Below, one piece after another: positions 11,301 through 26,300 of a stretch of DNA of 64,000 nucleotides (position 1 is the stretch's first letter; each line of letters begins with the position of its first letter). The stretch spans positions 16,526,205-16,590,204 of the forward strand of contig OX463846.1 of the NCBI GenBank assembly GCA_949825065.1, given 5' to 3'. This stretch comes from Odontocerum albicorne (Eukaryota > Arthropoda > Insecta > Trichoptera > Odontoceridae). The translations under genes and the position numbers were made by a program. The notes beneath the pieces are model-generated. The model was not told the origin of the DNA, did not search any database, and saw only the letters and a program-made list of their open reading frames with translations.

Positions 11301-14300
11301 CTGAAAATGAAAACAAATTGTAAGCTTCACTTTTTATTTTAATTTGAAATACGTATTTAATATACGAAGGTGTATTGAAGACAGTGAAGTTTTCATTTTT
11401 CCTTAGAAGTAACATTATTCTTGAACTGGCAACATTTAGTTATCAGTTAAGGATGAAGTTATCTGGTGCGATGTATAAGGATTTTTGAAGTTGTCATGGA
11501 GAGGTTGTTTTTCCCACCAAGAGGGCTTGTCACCGTTCTACAGAAAGAAGTTAACTCTATAATAGGAGAAAAATATATACTATTGCCAGAATAAGGATTA
11601 TATTTCCATACAATAAATTTTTATTTAATAAATAATAAACAGTTTATGTAAGAGGGTGGTGGGTTGCCTCAATAGGCAGGGTAGGATGATGTTCTCATTG
11701 GAGCTTTGAATATCCTGTTTTTTCGTATTGGGAGGTTGATTTTTGTTTTATAGAAGCACTGTTTGCATCTTCTCATTGGATAGTTTTATTGTCAAAGCAG
11801 AGAGAAGTTATCTGGTGCGATATGCAAGGATTTTTTAAGTTGTCGATAAGAGGTTGTTTTTCCTGCTGAGAGGGCTCATCGTTATTCTACAAATCTGGCA
11901 ATAATGATTATATGTCCATACCATAAATTGTTATTAAAAAAAAAAGATAATGTAAAGAAAAATATTAAACAATAGTTCCCAATCCTGCATTATGGCCGCA
12001 AAGAAGGCTAAGGAACCAATAAAGGGATGGCCTATATTTTTGATATGTAAAGTGGGTCATTATGGCAGATAATTAAGTAAAAAAAGCAACAATAAAAACT
12101 GAATGTTGTCTCCTACGCTGTTGCAAGAAGAAATAAAACTAAAAGGCCAAGAACATTCTAAAATATATTGTTTCACTAGGACAATACCCATGTTCTCAAA
12201 TCTGTTTTTAAAAGTTTTGAATTGCTTTCACACCCTTTATATTCACCAATTTGAGTCTCTACTGACTTCCCCACCTATTCCCAAACCTGAAAAAAATACT
12301 TGGGCGAGATAGGGATTTTCAATAACTCAAAACAATTTCAAATTCAACAAAAAAAGTGACAACAAAAATAACTAAAAATGTTGAACAATACCTTTTGAAG
12401 CTGACTTCCTTTCATGAGAGAAACTATGTTGCCAATAGCTGTTTGGAAGTTATTCTTGTAGCTGAAATAAAAGTAAGAATTATTTTTAATTATACTGTCT
12501 AAACATTGAAAAAAAAGTGTGATTGAAATAATTTTAATCAGTAAGAAATTCAATTAGTTTTTTTTAAATGAAAAAAAGTTTTTGTCAAAGAAATAAGTAC
12601 AACTGGGATATGGATAAAAACAGCTTTACTAAGAAAATGCCGATATTAACCAAAAACATAACTAGTGTCAATTTGTATACAGCAAATAGGTCATTTTATA
12701 ACTTCTTCTTCTCATAAACCTCGAAATTATTCTTTCTTTAATTAATAATAAGCTTCCATTATAGGGGAAGCATTTTAACATAGCATTCTAAAAGAGAGAA
12801 AGGAATCAGAAAAACTGCAACAATTTATCGTCTAATAATAGGAATGATCTAGAGCAGTGTTCCCCAACCGGTGGTCCGCGGCCCGGTGCCGGGCCGCAGA
12901 GACTTTCCGCCGGGCCGCAAACAGTATGTCAAACTTCAAGAAATTCACCATGCAAAAATATTAAATATAGGATTTTTTCGCTTGTACGTTGACTTGTATT
13001 TTTAGTAATTGTTAAATAAATATAATTGGTATGATAATGCGACACGACGTTCGCTGGTTTTCTCAGAATGGACAGTCATAAATCTTCTCAGATACACTTA
13101 GGGAGCATGGAAATATTTGCTCTTGGATAGTGAACTCGGATGCAAAACCCTACCTAAATATATTACAATTAAAATTGTTTAACTGTGATATGTATATTTG
13201 TTAATTATAGTTACATACTCGTATGTCCATCTGTCACAATATAACATTAAAAAAATATTAAATAAAAAAAAAAAACATTTTTATTTCAGTATTAGTGGTC
13301 CGCGAAAAAAAAATCCTTTTTTTACCGGTCCACAGGTCTAAAAAGGTTGGGGAACACTGATCTAGAGCAGTGTTTCCCAACGTTTTTTGTGCTATGCCCC
13401 ACCTAAGCCTTTCTAAAATTCTTATGCCCCCCCTACGTAACGGTGACGCGACGAAGCGATCAAAATACGACTAAACTCTGAACGAGTCAATTTTCGAATC
13501 GCCCCCCTTAAAAATCAAATTGCCTCCCATATAAACAATATCAGTAATGAGGTTTATGTAGTTTTTAGTAGCTTCTGGTGGTAAAATGTGATCTGATGAA
13601 TTTATTTGATAGAAATGGGTGTGTTTTGCTGTGTATGTTGATCTGCGAGCAAAGCAGTGGAGGTGATGAATTATACTTGTTTGTAGTATATTTTGTGTAA
13701 TGAAGCATTTGAACATCATCCGATTTCTTAAAATAAGCTATCAGCCTAATTTTTATTGTTGATATTACACATTAAATAAAGAAAATAAAATAAATTGAGC
13801 GTTAAATATTAACTTACTGTTTCTGCATTTCTGCGGTGTTACTTTGTATGAATTCAAACACAACATCAATATTTCTTTCATTGCCATTAATTGCCGAGTT
13901 ATATGCTGTCATAATGTCCTGCTCACGAACTCCTGATTCAGGATTGATTGTTTGCTTCAATAATCTGTAAATTTACATTATCCTAATATAGTTTTAGAAT
14001 TATTATATTTTTAACACTGGATAAAGTATTGCATTGTCATTGTTCTTTATATAACTTGGCAAGTTTATTGCCTTCTAATATACCAAAATAAAATTGTAAA
14101 AGGCTTGTATTTAAAAAAGAAAAGACTCAGACCTAATTGACCATTAGGCTATAAAAAATTGAAGTTATTTTTTAATTTAATAAATATTATAAATTGACTT
14201 ACACTTCAAGTTTTTCACTGCTATTTGTACATCCCAATGCTCCCAAGATGACAACTTTTTCATTGATAACATTTTCTTTTGTGTATTTGTCCCATAGTTT

Positions 14301-17300
14301 ATCAAAATATTCTGCTTTCTGACGAAGTGCTGTGCAGTATACAAATTCTCGGATATTGGCATTGATTCTGCGATTCGTAAAAATATAGTGTTTAACATAT
14401 ATACGAGTATATAAAGCAAAAATACGAAAATATTTTTAAAGCCACTAAAAAAACACCATTAATGAATAAAGCACTGTTTAGAAACATGCCCCTCTTCAAG
14501 AACTCGTGGAATTCAATTAAGTACGAGTATTATTTACACCCAAAGACAACAAATTCAGATGAAATGTTTTAGAATTTATTGTAATTTGTTTTATCAAACA
14601 CTGTTTATTCTACTTTATGTAACTGTATAAACCTACCGGTTTCAAGGTTTTCCCCTCATTATCAGGGGAGCACAAACCTGTGCATAAAGTGGATTAAACA
14701 ATGTTTGATAAGACAAATTATGATATAATTTGTCTTATCAAACATTAAGTTTAAACATTAAATCTCCACAATGTTAATGCCTTAACTATAAAAAATATTA
14801 AAGAATGTATGTAAGCCAGATACTGAAACATGTAACTTCTAAATTTAAATAGTTAAAACATATCAAAGAAACAGTAAAATGTAAAAATAAATAAAATAAC
14901 TTTAAAAAATTGCAAATTTATCGTCAGCAGCCTTTTGTCAGGTAGATTTGTAAAAACTATATTTTGTTTCTCCACTTATGTGCAGTAGTTAATATGGTTC
15001 AGAAAAACATTCATTATCTCTCTACATATTCTATCAGGAACACAAGGATGCTATAAAATGCTTCCATCGAGATCAGTTCACAGTCCGGCACTCCACATTA
15101 TCATAACATCAATATTTGGTGTAGGATGGGCATCTGATTTGTCAAGTGCCTTGTGGGTTATAAAATAGCACATCACTTGACTAGCTGCTAGGCAGTAACC
15201 TCAATATGTGACCATACTTATTCCTCTTTTGTGTATTTAGAGGAATTTAGGTGACTTTTGGAGATTCAAAAATAAATGACTTATAATGATATTTTTGTAA
15301 AAAAGCAAATATCTACATTATTATTGAAAGCTATTGCTATATTTGAATTTATCTTACGGTTCATTTTTGTTAACCATGTTATCAAAAAGTTGAATTGATT
15401 CATTGTGGCATCCTTCGTGTCCAAGCTTGCAAGCAAAGTTCATTGTGTTCATACGGAACAATTTTGTCAGATGAGAGTCGGTATCCTTCACAGATGTTCC
15501 CAATTTAGCTGTCACATTGTTCATCAATAACAAAATATAACTCTGTAACAAGAATAATGTATGTAATAGATAACATTTTATTTATATATATATTTTTCCT
15601 AATGAACGAATTCATACATAGATTAGATGTTTCAAAACTTGGCCAATATAAATTATCCGACAGGAGAAGTAACATTTTCCAAAATTCATATTCTAGCATG
15701 ATCTAATGACTTTTGTACTGAAATCGAGACTTTTGCTCTGAAATCTAGCTTAGGTTAAGCACTACCTGGTACTGTGAACATTTATCTTCGAATTGATGTA
15801 TCATGTACATTGTTACTGTATTGGACGTATGCATTTGCTGTGTAAATATTGTAGAGAAAAAAATGTAATCATTGTACCTATTGTAATGAAATGTTCCTTA
15901 TGTGCGGCCTTCGCAATAGTCACTATAAATAGTCGGACAGCCCATGCAAGCGAAGAGCGCGCGGTATACATGGTGTCTAGCAAGTATCTAGTAAGCCATG
16001 ACGGCATACACGGGCGAATAAAAAAAAACGCTCATCGTAAAGGGCTTACGATGAGCGATGGGCTGCATATAAGGAACGAAAAATATCAAAAATATATTCT
16101 CAGTTTCTGGAACGTCTACTGTTTTATTTATGACAAATCTGCTAAATAGGATTCTCTTCACCCTGCCACTTTACACCGAAAACGCAAGAAGTAAACTGGA
16201 ATCTCCGAGTATTGAGCAGCAGCCATCCACCTATTTCACAATCTTGGTATCAGTGCTGTACAGTTACGGTACGAATTTTAACTAAAACTCATCAAAATAA
16301 ATATATACACTTGATGTTTCTAATTTTCAACTAATGTTATTAAGAAGTCAAAATTCAATTTATCAAGAGATTCTTTGAAAGTCTTTAAAATTGTGACATA
16401 ATGTGTATAATCCGCATTGGTTTTAAAATGAAAGTATTGTCTTATGAAGATAATATTTCATTCTTTAAACTACGAGTATATCTAACTTCCGCTAAACCAT
16501 TAATGTTTATTTCATCTTTTTTTACTTCCATGTTTAATTTTAATATCTATATCAATATGAGCATCACTTTGTATATTTCATCATAAGTGAATAACGCTGC
16601 TAGGTTCAAAAGTGGATAAAATACAGGATATCAGAATTTTATATTTATTAAAAAATATATACATTTTTTCAAAAGCAATATACTTTAACTAATGTTAGAG
16701 TTACGAAATTGTTTATTCATTAATTATATCTCTTATTAAAAAAATGTTAGTTATTGAAATATGATGCTTAGCCTTTATGTGTCTGAAACCAAATTTTAAC
16801 TGAGATTCTACTGTGGTAAATATATATGACGTACGTTTCTATTTTGTGTCATAATATTTTACTGGATAGCTCACTCGCTCCATAATCAATTTGCAATAAA
16901 AAAGGGTGTTCTTTTTTTTACTACATGAAGTATTAGAAGTCCAAGAACTGAATAACCAACTAGAAGAAAATGTTTTTAGGAATTCAAAGGTTAAGTTTAG
17001 ATAGAATAAAAAACACATGCGTCAATGAACTTTTAAATTTGTATAAGTGAACTGTAAAATTTAAGCTTAAAAAGTATACAGTGACTTGCTGTTGCATGTG
17101 AGTAACATGTATTTTGGTATTATGTATTTTTTAATTTTTACCGTTCAAACAGAATTAAAGTAGAAAAATGGAATGATACTTACATCCAGTTTTTCCATAA
17201 CCTGAGGCATATGATTAAATTGTTGTCTCAGGAATGAGAATCCAGATATGGCTGCAGTCCACGGGGCGTAGTCAGTTTCATTTCTCAGGAAGCGGGTAAC

Positions 17301-20300
17301 ATTGAATGTAGTATGATAGTGTATTACATTTTCTCTAGCCAAATTGAAAAGGTCATCCACAATCTAAGACATATGCATTTTATTTGAATTATTGTTGCAA
17401 TATAAAGTCATAATTTGCTGTGTGCAATATGGATAAAATTGAAATACTCTTCATCATCATCATGATTGGGGTAGACAGAGAGAACAAATCTCCACTTTAT
17501 CCTAACCTGATTTGGATCTCACATTACTATTTTTTCCTGTTCATACTTTGTTGGCATTTACTTAAGTATGGAACAGGATCATGTAGATACATGTAACAGG
17601 ATGGTGTAGATACATTTTGACAAAGATATTTGCTCTATTTTTCAAATTTTGAAAACAGCATTTTATAGGGAAATGTTTATCAAAGGTTTATTGATACCAG
17701 AATTTTTCATCACCCATAATGAACCCTGATTGAATGTCAAACCACGAAAGCCACGGTTGATGGTCAATATTGTAGCAGTAACAGGAATAAGATGAGGATG
17801 TGATATAATATGATAGGGTGTAAGACCATGAAAGAGGTCCATGGGCAGTATTGGACCAAGAGAGGCTGTTGATGATAGTGAAATACTCAATATCAAGTTT
17901 TTTACGGCAAAATATTTTAATTTATTGAACTGTTATAAATATAATAAGTGATAGGCTATTTTCACTCTATTCAACCATAACCTGACAGTTTAATTATTTC
18001 ATAAGTCATAATAGTTCTCTCATTTTCTACAACTTTAATTTTATATGTAGAATACACGGTTCGGCAAAATTCATTGAATGAATAATGTTACTTTGTGCTT
18101 ATCAGGTTTGACAAAAGAACAGATAGTATATTATAACCGTTAGTATAGTGTATTATAACACTAATAGTATATTATAACAAAATTCAAGGTACTTTCTAAT
18201 TATTATACAATAATTCAAACTTGTTATAACTGAAATACATTTTTGTGTATTCAAGAAAATAATTTATTATTTAAACTATATAAATTTATTGTTATAGTAT
18301 AACAAATATTTTTTTTCCTTATGTTGGACTCAGGATCTGTTGAATTAGAATCTTGTCTATTTCTTGGGATGTTGATTTAAAATTGTTATTTCATGTTTTC
18401 GGTAGTCTTCCAGGTAGACTAGTAAGAAGATCTACCATACAGCATAATATAGGAGATTCTTGAAGATTCCATAATTTTCATATATGTTACAGAATGTCAC
18501 GCTGTTTAGTTCTACTGTTCTATGGCTTTGTTAACACTATATGACTATGGTTAGTAGTTATAGAGAACAACAGTAGGTAATTCATTCCATTATTGATTGT
18601 TCAAATCCCAAAATACTATAAGGCAGTTTGGTAAATTATTTGCTATAGAACCTATAATAAACTTATAAAAAAACTGCAAAGACTTACGTTAAATCTACCT
18701 TATTTCAATAAAATAGTTTATTATTTACAAGAAATAAGAAATAGAAAAAATCTAACTAAAGTTCGAAGAACCATCAAGTGACCAAATAAAAATGTAAAGG
18801 TTTTTAGCCTTCTAATATTCCAGATGAAGTATATTATAACAGGGATATCTGCTTATTATTTTATATTAGTTAATGTGCTATAATCTTATGCTATAATCTT
18901 TCAATCTCACCTGAGCTCTGTTCAATTGATGAATTTTGGATCTATCGTCTCCCTTCAATGCTGATTCTAACATTTGCCATGAATTAGCATCATAATTCAC
19001 TCTGTAATAACCTGAAATTAAAATTTTAACAACAGAATTAACAAACAATTTTCACTTGTTCCAACGACAAAGATGAGGTGACTGAATTTCTTCATAGATT
19101 TGAAATAGAGCCCTTATCATGAACCGATTCGAGACTCTGCTTAGAACTAATTTGTTAAGGGATTACGAAGAGCCAATTGATCAACCTAGGTGCTCTCATT
19201 TCGAAGAATGGAGGATATGATGCAGACATTCAAGTATATCGGGCATATGCGTCAGATAGATGAGTGAATTTGATTTTACATTACCTCTGAAATTGTTAAG
19301 AAATTATTATTGCATATTGTCGTATTGTAATGCATTATCTGTGTTTGATCTGTATATATTATAATAAATGTTCTTTATGCGTGGTCTTCATAATGATCAC
19401 TATAGATGATTGGACACCCCATACGCACAGAAAGCGGATGGTATGTATGGTGCTAGTAAGCCGTGACTGCATACGCGGTCAAATCGACGGGCTTGTGATA
19501 AGCGATGGACTGCACATAAGGAACGGAAAACAGAAAAAATATATTCTCATCTTCTGGAACGTCTACTATGTTTTTATTTCGACAAACTTCCGCCTGCCAA
19601 AGAGAAATCTTTTCACACTGTTCTTCACTGAAAATGCAAGAAGCAAACCGGAATCTCTGAGGATTGAGTGACAGTCATCCACCTATTTTACAGTCTTTGT
19701 ACCGGTGCTATACACCAAGGATGAATTGGAATGGAAAAATAAGCTAGGACAAGTCTGACGAAGATATGGATCAACTGATCTATACTCAGAATAATCAAAA
19801 TCCATCTAGTCGAATCCCTAGTATTTTTTATAGCATTGTATGAAGTGGAAACATGGATGATGAGAAGGAAGTAAAGAAACATGATAGAGATGTCTTCGAG
19901 ATGTTGTGCTGGAGGTGGATGCTCTGTACCCCATGGAGCACCAGTCACTATCATTCAAGAATTAGAGAAATTATCAAAAGACTTTGGACAATATGCAGAA
20001 AAAGTATCCTAAAATAATATAGGCATGTTGTCAGAAAGAATGGCAAAAAGCTGGATATGTGATCATGAGAACAGTTGAAAGAAAATGAGCAAAAGGAAGG
20101 CAGTTTATGAGATGGATGGACTAAATAAAAGAGTGGACAGAACTCTATTTCGATGCTACAATCAACGTGGTCCAGGACCGAGAATGATAAAGATAGGTAA
20201 TGCACCAAGTTCCAGACATAGCGGAGGACTACAACGCTCTATATTGAGCATGCGATGAAGAAGATACAAATTTTTATGGTTACTATGAAATCTTTACTAA

Positions 20301-23300
20301 ATTATATATTAATTATTTTAAAGCCATTTCATCCAAACCACCAGATTTGGTTTCAATTTATTATTGGTATCCATGACCATATCTTAAATTAAATAAATTA
20401 GTAAAATATTTGAGTGCAAGTAACCAAAATTAAAACAAAATATTCAAGGAACACAGGGATAAGGAAGGTTGAGAAATATTTTGATATAAATAACGCCTCT
20501 TAACTTTTTTCTTAAAAATTGATAAGGGCGAAGTAGATCGGATTGAACCAGGAGATTGTTTCTAATTTGAACCAAATGAACCACAAAGGATAATGTGTGA
20601 TGTGTTGGAATACAAAGAATTTTGCTATCACCAGATCGGGGAGACAGTCCATGCTGAGAAAGAAAATAATTAAAATATTAGGTCTTCAGTTTCTTTTTCC
20701 TAACAAATCGAGCTAAATACTCACTATTTTCATAGTTTTATTTATAATTAAAGGTTGTTGTTTCTGGTTAGTATACAAGTAAATTAAGAATTGAGTCAAA
20801 CTGAAAATTAATTATTTTACTATATTATTTTACCCGTTTGTTTCTTGTTGAATACGACCCATTCACGACCACCCTGCCCTTTATTGATTTTCGTTGTTTT
20901 GGTACTGAGCATGTCAGTCACAGTCATATCATCAAAGTTTGCTTTTGATTTTGTTGCATAAGTCAGGGGAATCATATATAAAGTGTCCATATTCTTTTCT
21001 CCATCTTTTACAAATCTGGTCTGAAATACAATATTAAAATAATAATACATTGATTAATCTCAACGGCTTAGATTATTGAACAGTTTTTTCTTACTCACAG
21101 GAGTTTCGGGTTTGATTTTTTATGGTACTCAAAAAATAAATAAAAAAAGTCAATGTCTGTTTTCGAGCCAAGGTACCAACTTGGGTGCTTTTGTATCCTA
21201 CATATGTTTTCTCATATATGCCTTTAGATATATTTCTGGTTAATTGGAAGAAATTATCACATCGATTAAGCAATTGAAGAATCGGACATGGAGACTAATG
21301 ACTTATGTCCATCAAATTTCACAGAATACAATAGTAGTGTAATACAATGCAAAATAATCCTAAAGGTGTACTGTCTGGTGGTGGTTTGGCAGCTTGGAAT
21401 GACAATATAATTACGAGCATATTGTAATTTGTTTCATCAAACACTGTTTATTCCACTTTTTGTGGAATAAACAGTGTTTGATAAAACAAATTATAATGTC
21501 TTTAAACTTCCACAATGTTAGTGCCTTAACTATAAATAATATATAGTACAATATAATTAATAAAATTTTATATATGTTATTCTCTATTACAAAGATCTGC
21601 GAAATTTTTTGTTCTCCATTTTAGATTTTAATGCGCTTTAATTTTTAAAAATGCATACTCATTATTAAATCATAGGAAAAAATTGTAGAACATAAGAATT
21701 TTTCATAATAAAAAAAAAACTTGTTTGGATGTTTTTGACTTAATTAGCACACAAAAATTTGCCAACATCACCCATTTTCACAAAAAGCTGCAATAGTTTG
21801 CAGGCCTGTTTATTTACTGCTGGTTATTGCAAAATAATTATGTCATATTCAGTGCCCAATGATTCTGTTTTGGACTGACTGGCTGTGGAATGGGAACTCA
21901 TTATATATGATACATTCTCTGATGAAACAATTCAAAACTTTCATGGCGGATCCTAACAATCTCTTACCAGAGCTTTTAATAAAATTAATAAAAATCTTCG
22001 TAGAGTGGTGTTCCTACCTGAAGAAATTTACCATTTGTGCATATTTAGAAACTACCTCATAAATAGAAAGACCTGAAAATTTTTCAAGTCGTTCTATCCA
22101 CGCACACAGCTTTTAACTCATCCCCATCCATACATTTTATCATAAATACATGCTTTCATTTATCTCATACTTCTTACCTTTCCCTCAGTTAAAGTTTCTC
22201 CATCTGTCTCCTTTCATTCTTTTCACAATCTGTCTCTTGTTTTCTTTCATACATTTCACTTTTGTAAGTCTTTCGTAACTTGTTCTTCCACTGTGGTCAA
22301 AGAACCTCATGATTATTTTCTTAATTCTACTAATAACATTAGTCTGTAACATATTTCTTACTCTGTAATATACGTGTATTGTAGCACCAAATATTGTTTG
22401 CAAGGTACCCATTTATAACATATTTATTCTGCTCTTATAATTAATTTTCAATTTTACTTTCAGTTATCAAAATGGCCACTATGCACGCCATTTAACTTTC
22501 AAAAATATATTTCCTAGATAGAAAACTTCATCTAGTGGCCCTTGTCTTTCACAGTTCATTCATAAATTAAAAAATTGATTCACATAATCTGTTTCTTAAA
22601 AGCTTTCTTACCTGCGTTATTTCCATATCTCCAGTGTCATAATTAATATTAACTGTGAGTAATGGGTATCCGGAATTAATGGTCCAGGATGTCATCATTT
22701 CCTTGACTTTATCTTTATTCATTATGGAAGCATCAGTTGAAACTTGATCATGAAGAGCATTGAATAGTTTTTCTGGTGTTACAATATCCAGTTTACTGAA
22801 AAAGAGTTTCAATAATAAAAAAAATAGCATAATAAACAATAGAGTTATGTTTCTTTTCTGCTAAAGTGCAATATATAAATAAACAAATTTAAGTGTAATT
22901 AACTAGTGTTAGAAATATTAAATATTTCTTAGAAAGGTCCTGCTTTTCATTCCTTTGGTCGTATGGCGTTTTTCATTTATACCCATAAATTTACTGATGA
23001 CACTTAGGGCTTTTTAGCATGATGTTGTGATTTTCCCCTTAAGGATTCCTCTGACAAATATTTTTGGATTCATCAGTCAACACGAACAAAGGAAAAATTA
23101 CTGTATCATCTCAATTATTGGTAAAGGGAGGCAAGAGACCACTAAACGTGGAATATGATTAGACTTTTGAAAATTTTCTACTGAATTTATTAACCATGTA
23201 TCAAGTCAGATTATTAAGTGATCTGCATACAAATTTTTTACTATTGATTGATCATCTCCGTAAGCAATCTTTCAGTATGATTTCACTCAAAGAGAAATTC

Positions 23301-26300
23301 TGCCTTATTTAATGATGTATAAATTATTACAATATAATAATGAATATTTTTTCTCACTTAGTAGTCAAATATTGGTTGATTGCTTTCTTGAAATTTTCTT
23401 CTTTAATCCAGTTCATTAACATTCTCAGTATGGAAGCACCTTTGTTGTAAGAAATGGTTCCAAAGTGTCCACTGATTTCGGCTGGCGTGTTCACATTGGG
23501 GTTGGTGAGTGGAGCAGCATGGATACTAGTATCAGCCAACAGGGACGTTTGAAGTTGGAGCACAGGGAATTGAGTTTCCATTTCCATTGGTTCCACCTTA
23601 AATCAAATATTTTATTGGTTATAATAAATAAATACATAGAGCAATGAAATTACCAGTATTAGGAAAATTCCTCAATGAAAAAAAAAATTATGGTTAAAAG
23701 AAATACTTTAGATATCAACATTGTCAAATTTACAGTTAAACCAAAGTAATTGTGGGCAGGTCTACTGATGTAGCTCCAGCATGATAAGTATGGAGATTCT
23801 GGATGAGCTGATGAAACCAAAAAAAAACAACAAACTAGGAAGATATATAATATTATGATGATGGTGGGAAAAATATGACAAGACACGGCAGATAGGATAA
23901 GATGGAACACCATGGGAGCAGCCTATTTCCTAATTGAACTAAGCTGAGGCTGAGGCTGAGGATATTGTTATTTGCTACAATTCATGCGGCTGTAACATAT
24001 TCTGAATATAAAAGCAACAATAATTAAGGAAATACCAATTTTTGCCTTCCTTTTCTTTCTAATATTCCTCTCAGTATATTTTAACCTTCGAGTTAAAATT
24101 CATATTCTCGAGTACCACAATATAGTGTTAAAAACGCTCTACAAGTACCACACTATAAGTAGCTATTAAGAAGTATTATTATCACCTTTTACCTATTAGT
24201 GGGAATAGCAAGCTACTTAGATACAAAATATGCTGTAACAATACTATTTTTCCAAAATAGCGTTAAGAACATTTAAATTTAGACTAAATCTTTGCAGGTT
24301 AATTTTGAGGTAGTCTAACATTTTCTTTAGGTTCCATATATGATATGTATGTGGTTTCTTTGAATCTACTGTAATATAAATAAAGCATAGAAAGTATGGT
24401 ACTGGGCATTACAGTCAAGATCGCATTCATTAAAATTTATATTTTAATGAATATGATCATGATACGATAATTCAGGCATTATTTAAAAGGCTGCCTCTGT
24501 TTGAAATAAAGTTAGTTATAAATTTTTTGTCCTCACAACATCTATCCGAGAAACACGATACTATTTTCTAGACATCCTAATATTTTTGGCAAATGGAAGT
24601 CAATTCTCCTAATTACTTACATAAATGGAGTTTAGTTCAGTATCTACCGTATAGTCTTTAAAGACAGTATTTTTCAATCTTTTATATTACTTGTTTCCAT
24701 GATATTTTAAAAATATTAACTGTTTCATTGTTAACAACATGTTCTTAAAGGCTTATTGCTGTGTAAATGTTTTCTAGCCAACCAGATAGATGTTTAAAAA
24801 TATATATGTAAAAAAGAGCTAAATAATTTGGGAATTGAACCTGAAACTCCCTTTCTGGAAGATAAGCTTTGAATGGTGGTTGTCTTTATCTTGTTCTTGG
24901 TTTTTATAAGTACTGACTCAAGTAAAAACCTTTGATGTCTCTTCATCAGTAATATTTTCAGCACAGTTGGTACAAATTTCTTCAGGGTTTATGGCCAAAG
25001 TTTGTGACACTCTTAGAGGGAGTTTCTCATGAAGGCATTTCTGACAATCTTTTTGCATCTGTCTTTTGCATTTTTCACTAGTTACGGAAAGTTCAGTGGT
25101 AGCTGTCTTACTTGCCTGCCCTCCACCCTACCAGTTATCTTAACCTTCTCCAAGTTGTCATTTGCCTTGTGAGCAATATACCAAAAGAACACTCATATCT
25201 CTCTTTATGAACCCTTTTTTAATAGATTTTTGCTATTTAGGAATTGAAAAAATCATACCAATTTGCTATATGGAAAGAAATTCGTTAAATGGAATATTTT
25301 AAAATTGAAATTCACAGAAGATTTGCACAAAATGAACCAAGTTCCACCCTTAAGCGACACAAAACAAACATTTCTCGAGAATTAACACTTACGATATTCG
25401 TTTTTTCACATTTTGATAAGGACATTAAAATCCTAACTAAAAATGATCTTTATGAAAAGAGAAACTCAATTTTTTTAATAAAAATTAAAAAGATTAATAT
25501 ATTGAAGAGAAAAGGAGAAAACATGCACAGCAGCAAATATTGGATGGATACCTCCCAGCTCCTGCTTCTCAATTGATAAATTCTGATATGAAGCCATCTT
25601 ATTCTTTAGATTGAATGCTGTAACTATTTACATCTGTATTTCATATTCACACTTTTTTTCTGCAAATATATTACGATATACTCGAGACTTTTATCAAATA
25701 TTTCATTGATGTTTTCTTCATGGAACATGTGCACATTTAATTTGTATTTACCATACGTGGAAAAAAATTTATTCGATTTTTGGACAACTTTTCATGAACA
25801 TATTTATCCCGTAAAGCGAGTCATAGGTGTATTTGTATCAGAGTGGAGACTGCTCTAGACACATACAAGTTGGAAGCGCTGATATGCTTTGCTGACATCA
25901 TTGTCATCCTCTTTTTTTAGTTACCACATATTAAATACGCAAATGCATTTATTAGCAATGAACCTTACCATATCAGGAAGTTTATACTGGAAGAAGCGAG
26001 CGAATCCTTCATTCAGCCAAGTATCACTCCACCAGTGACAGGTGACATAATCTCCAAACCACATATGAGCTATTTCATGAGCCAATATTGCATTCACTTG
26101 TTGTCTGTACCTGACTGAACTTTCAGAATTGTCGTACATGAGGTAAGCTTCCCTAAGAAAATGTAAAAAATTTAATTTGAAATGAAACAAAATTATTGTG
26201 AGGTAACTACCACATTTTAGATATTTCCAGTAAAAAGCATTGTATGTAACCATATTACGAGTTTATTATATTTGACTTATAAATGTTTGAAAAACCTCAG

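Noticed and set aside
15793..16149. 118-codon frame as a small gene
   Set aside because: It falls in a dispersed repeat whose second copy (19318-19714) does not preserve the frame.
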